NCBI GenBank assembly: GCA_040285825.1
Contig: JAUPSS010000010.1
Location: forward strand, 248,001 to 312,000
DNA length: 64,000 bases
Direction of reading: 5' to 3'
Source of the DNA: Eukaryota sp. TZLM1-RC
Taxonomy: Eukaryota; Metamonada: BaSk clade
A model generated the notes under the pieces. It was not told the origin of the DNA. It made no database searches and worked only from the letters and a program-made list of their open reading frames with translations. Below are positions 62,523 to 64,000 of the stretch, piece after piece (position 1 is the stretch's first letter; the number at the start of each line of letters is the position of its first letter). The translations under genes and the position numbers were made by a program.

Positions 62523-64000
62523 ATGTCAGTCTCTCCTCGCCAGGACACTGACTCTTTTAAGATTTTCATGCAACAGCACGACAGAGATGCATATAACACA
62601 TTCACAACAATAGGAGTAGAAGCAAAGAGTGAGGATTCGGGCTCGAGACCACCCTCGGCCCCCCCCTCAAGAGAAACCAATGGAACCAGGCACGGAACCA
62701 CCTCCCGCCTCTTCCAAATCAAAAACAATGGAACCAGGCACGGAACCACCTCCCGCCTCTTCCATGTCCAACAAACCAGATAAGGTTTCAGGAACGGGAC
62801 CACCCCCCTCCTCACCTAAAGAAAATGTTGGGTTAAGCTCGGATACTTCGTCTGTCCTAAAGGACTACGAAGAACTCCAGTCCGTTTTAGAAGAAATGGA
62901 CGACGATGAAAAAGAGCTTCGCCAACAGATAACGAAGGACGCGGAAGCTCACCTTGAACCAACAGATTACTGTTTGTTTGAGCAGCTCCCTCCCCTTTGG
63001 AAGCAAATATCAAAATCTGGTAGAAATGTGGGATTCCAGACTCTGGGCCATAAAGGGGACCCTAATAGAGTCTACGAATTCCCTCAAAATGAGAGAAGAG
63101 AACTCATTAACGCGTTGGACACTTTGAGTAGAGAGACCTATGGACGCGGGGCAGAACGCCGTCCTAGGATAACCGGTATGGATAGAGAGATCCATGTGAT
63201 TCTGGCAAAACCTATCAAAGATAGGCCTGATTGGGAAGCCATTCACTTAGATCAGTTCGGGAGAAGGATTAGGTTCTTACCCATCGAAAGAAGGAGCAGA
63301 ACCGATACCGACGACATCCTGGAAACCAAATTACCGGCATGGTTGGACTCGCACTTTGATACGATCATCCATAACTACTCAGAGGTAGAGGATGGGGCTC
63401 CTACTTGTTTCAGAGAATACATGGAACAAGCAGACAGCACAAATCCAAAATCAAGTAAGTTGGATCCCGTCAGTGACTTCTTTGACGCGGACGCCCTAAA
63501 TAATATACTTACGGAACGTTCAAGCGTATCCACATTTAGGAGCCGCCCAAATAACTTCATTCAGCAATTCGGGGAATCAACGACAAGGAAGAAGAAGTTC
63601 AGGTTCTTGGTCACGGGCGATCAATCAACAGAGCTCCACCAGAGACCTAAACTTCCTATAATTGCCCCAATTATATCTGAAAAAGAGCAACCGGTACAAG
63701 TCTGTTCCATTGACGTACTCCCTGATCACATCCCAACAGTAGATGTGACAGAACGAGCAAACAGACCTACCAGAGTGGTTCAGGGACCATCAAGTCCCTC
63801 CCAACCCATGCTCACTAGCGCATCAGAAGACGAAGTCGAGTTGAGAGGACCTAGTTTAGATGAAACACCTCCTCCTCAACCCCCTCGTAGAAGAGTTACT
63901 TCTGAGGAGCCTCTCCGTTTGGAAGACCTCCAAGCTTCTAGAAATATTTTGGATATGAGTATAGCAAGTAGTCTTCAGAGACATGTGGACTCTCAGCCTA
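62523..64000 (+). CDS. gag: Family B Gag, open to the window edge
   Basis: Starts MSVSPRQDTDSFKIFMQQHD; a frame change is needed at the C8 run (62659-62666). After it, the frame containing the ATGs at 62680, 62728 and 62764 stays open to position 64000 without a stop (more than 430 residues). That frame has a 48-bp tandem repeat (MEPGTEPPPASSKSKT), an acidic helix (YEELQSVLEEMDDDEKELRQ) and EPTDYCLFEQLPPLWKQISK. It continues GRNVGFQTLGHKGDPNRVYE, RIRFLPIERRSRTDTDD and a Pro-rich stretch (DETPPPQPPRRRV). It is the best-preserved family B gag here; the decayed copies at 21.7 and 40.4 kb align to it. If the C8 run is a read error the gene may be intact. Confidence 0.8.

Noticed and set aside
1-64000. 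tRNA, 5S or other structured RNA genes
   Set aside because: I looked for tRNA-like arms and box motifs by eye and saw none I could defend; a covariance-model scan would be needed to exclude them.

Overview
The window is AT-rich nuclear DNA of a microbial eukaryote. The evidence is eukaryote-specific genes (V-ATPase subunit F, AP-3 sigma, ribosomal protein eS30, the U3 processome protein Utp13, ER/Golgi transporters), spliceosomal introns, and dense LTR and non-LTR retrotransposons. I cannot name the organism. Two introns that I can place with confidence are both exactly 34 nt long, begin with GTTTGT, and sit at or near the start codon, which suggests a protist with very short introns. Stop usage in the clear host genes fits the standard code.

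Host genes form small islands: an SLC35B1/HUT1-like transporter (11.3-12.3 kb); a compact TE-free cluster of an alpha/beta hydrolase, eS30, V-ATPase F and Utp13 (16.1-20.9 kb); a hypothetical ORF (24.5 kb); a broken SLC35D-like transporter (26.4-27.6 kb); a FAM20/four-jointed-like Golgi kinase (43.7-45.0 kb); a GT8-like glycosyltransferase (49.1-50.6 kb); and AP-3 sigma (54.5-55.0 kb). Several of these act in the secretory pathway, but nothing in the sequence shows that they are co-regulated.

Most of the rest is mobile DNA. I see four groups. Family A is a chromodomain-bearing Ty3/gypsy element with ~130-151 bp LTRs, and its gag starts inside the LTR (full-length copy 3418-10831; fragments at 12.9-14.7, 41.1-42.7, 43.5, 45.2-46.3 and 56.4-60.25 kb). 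Family B is a Ty3/gypsy element with short 79-92 bp TGTTGGCGCC LTRs (0.23-3.1, 3.13-3.35, 21.5-23.0, 23.1-23.5, 40.3-41.0, 43.3, 48.6-48.9 and 62.4-64 kb). Family C is a gag-only LTR element (complete copy 52833-53930; partial copy 1-233). R2-like non-LTR elements, with a reverse transcriptase, a CCHC knuckle and a restriction-like endonuclease, survive only as fragments but occur throughout. A 701-bp hAT-type non-autonomous DNA transposon lies inside the family B integrase.

The outstanding feature is a ~10.7 kb tandem array (29374-40038). It has 11 gag-containing units of ~957 bp and 12 LTRs, i.e. a family C relative in which neighbouring copies share LTRs. Diagnostic variants recur every three units, so the array has grown as a higher-order repeat, like a satellite, rather than by 11 separate insertions. 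Four nested insertions can be reconstructed from target-site duplications; three of them lie in R2-like carcasses and one in a Ty3 integrase.
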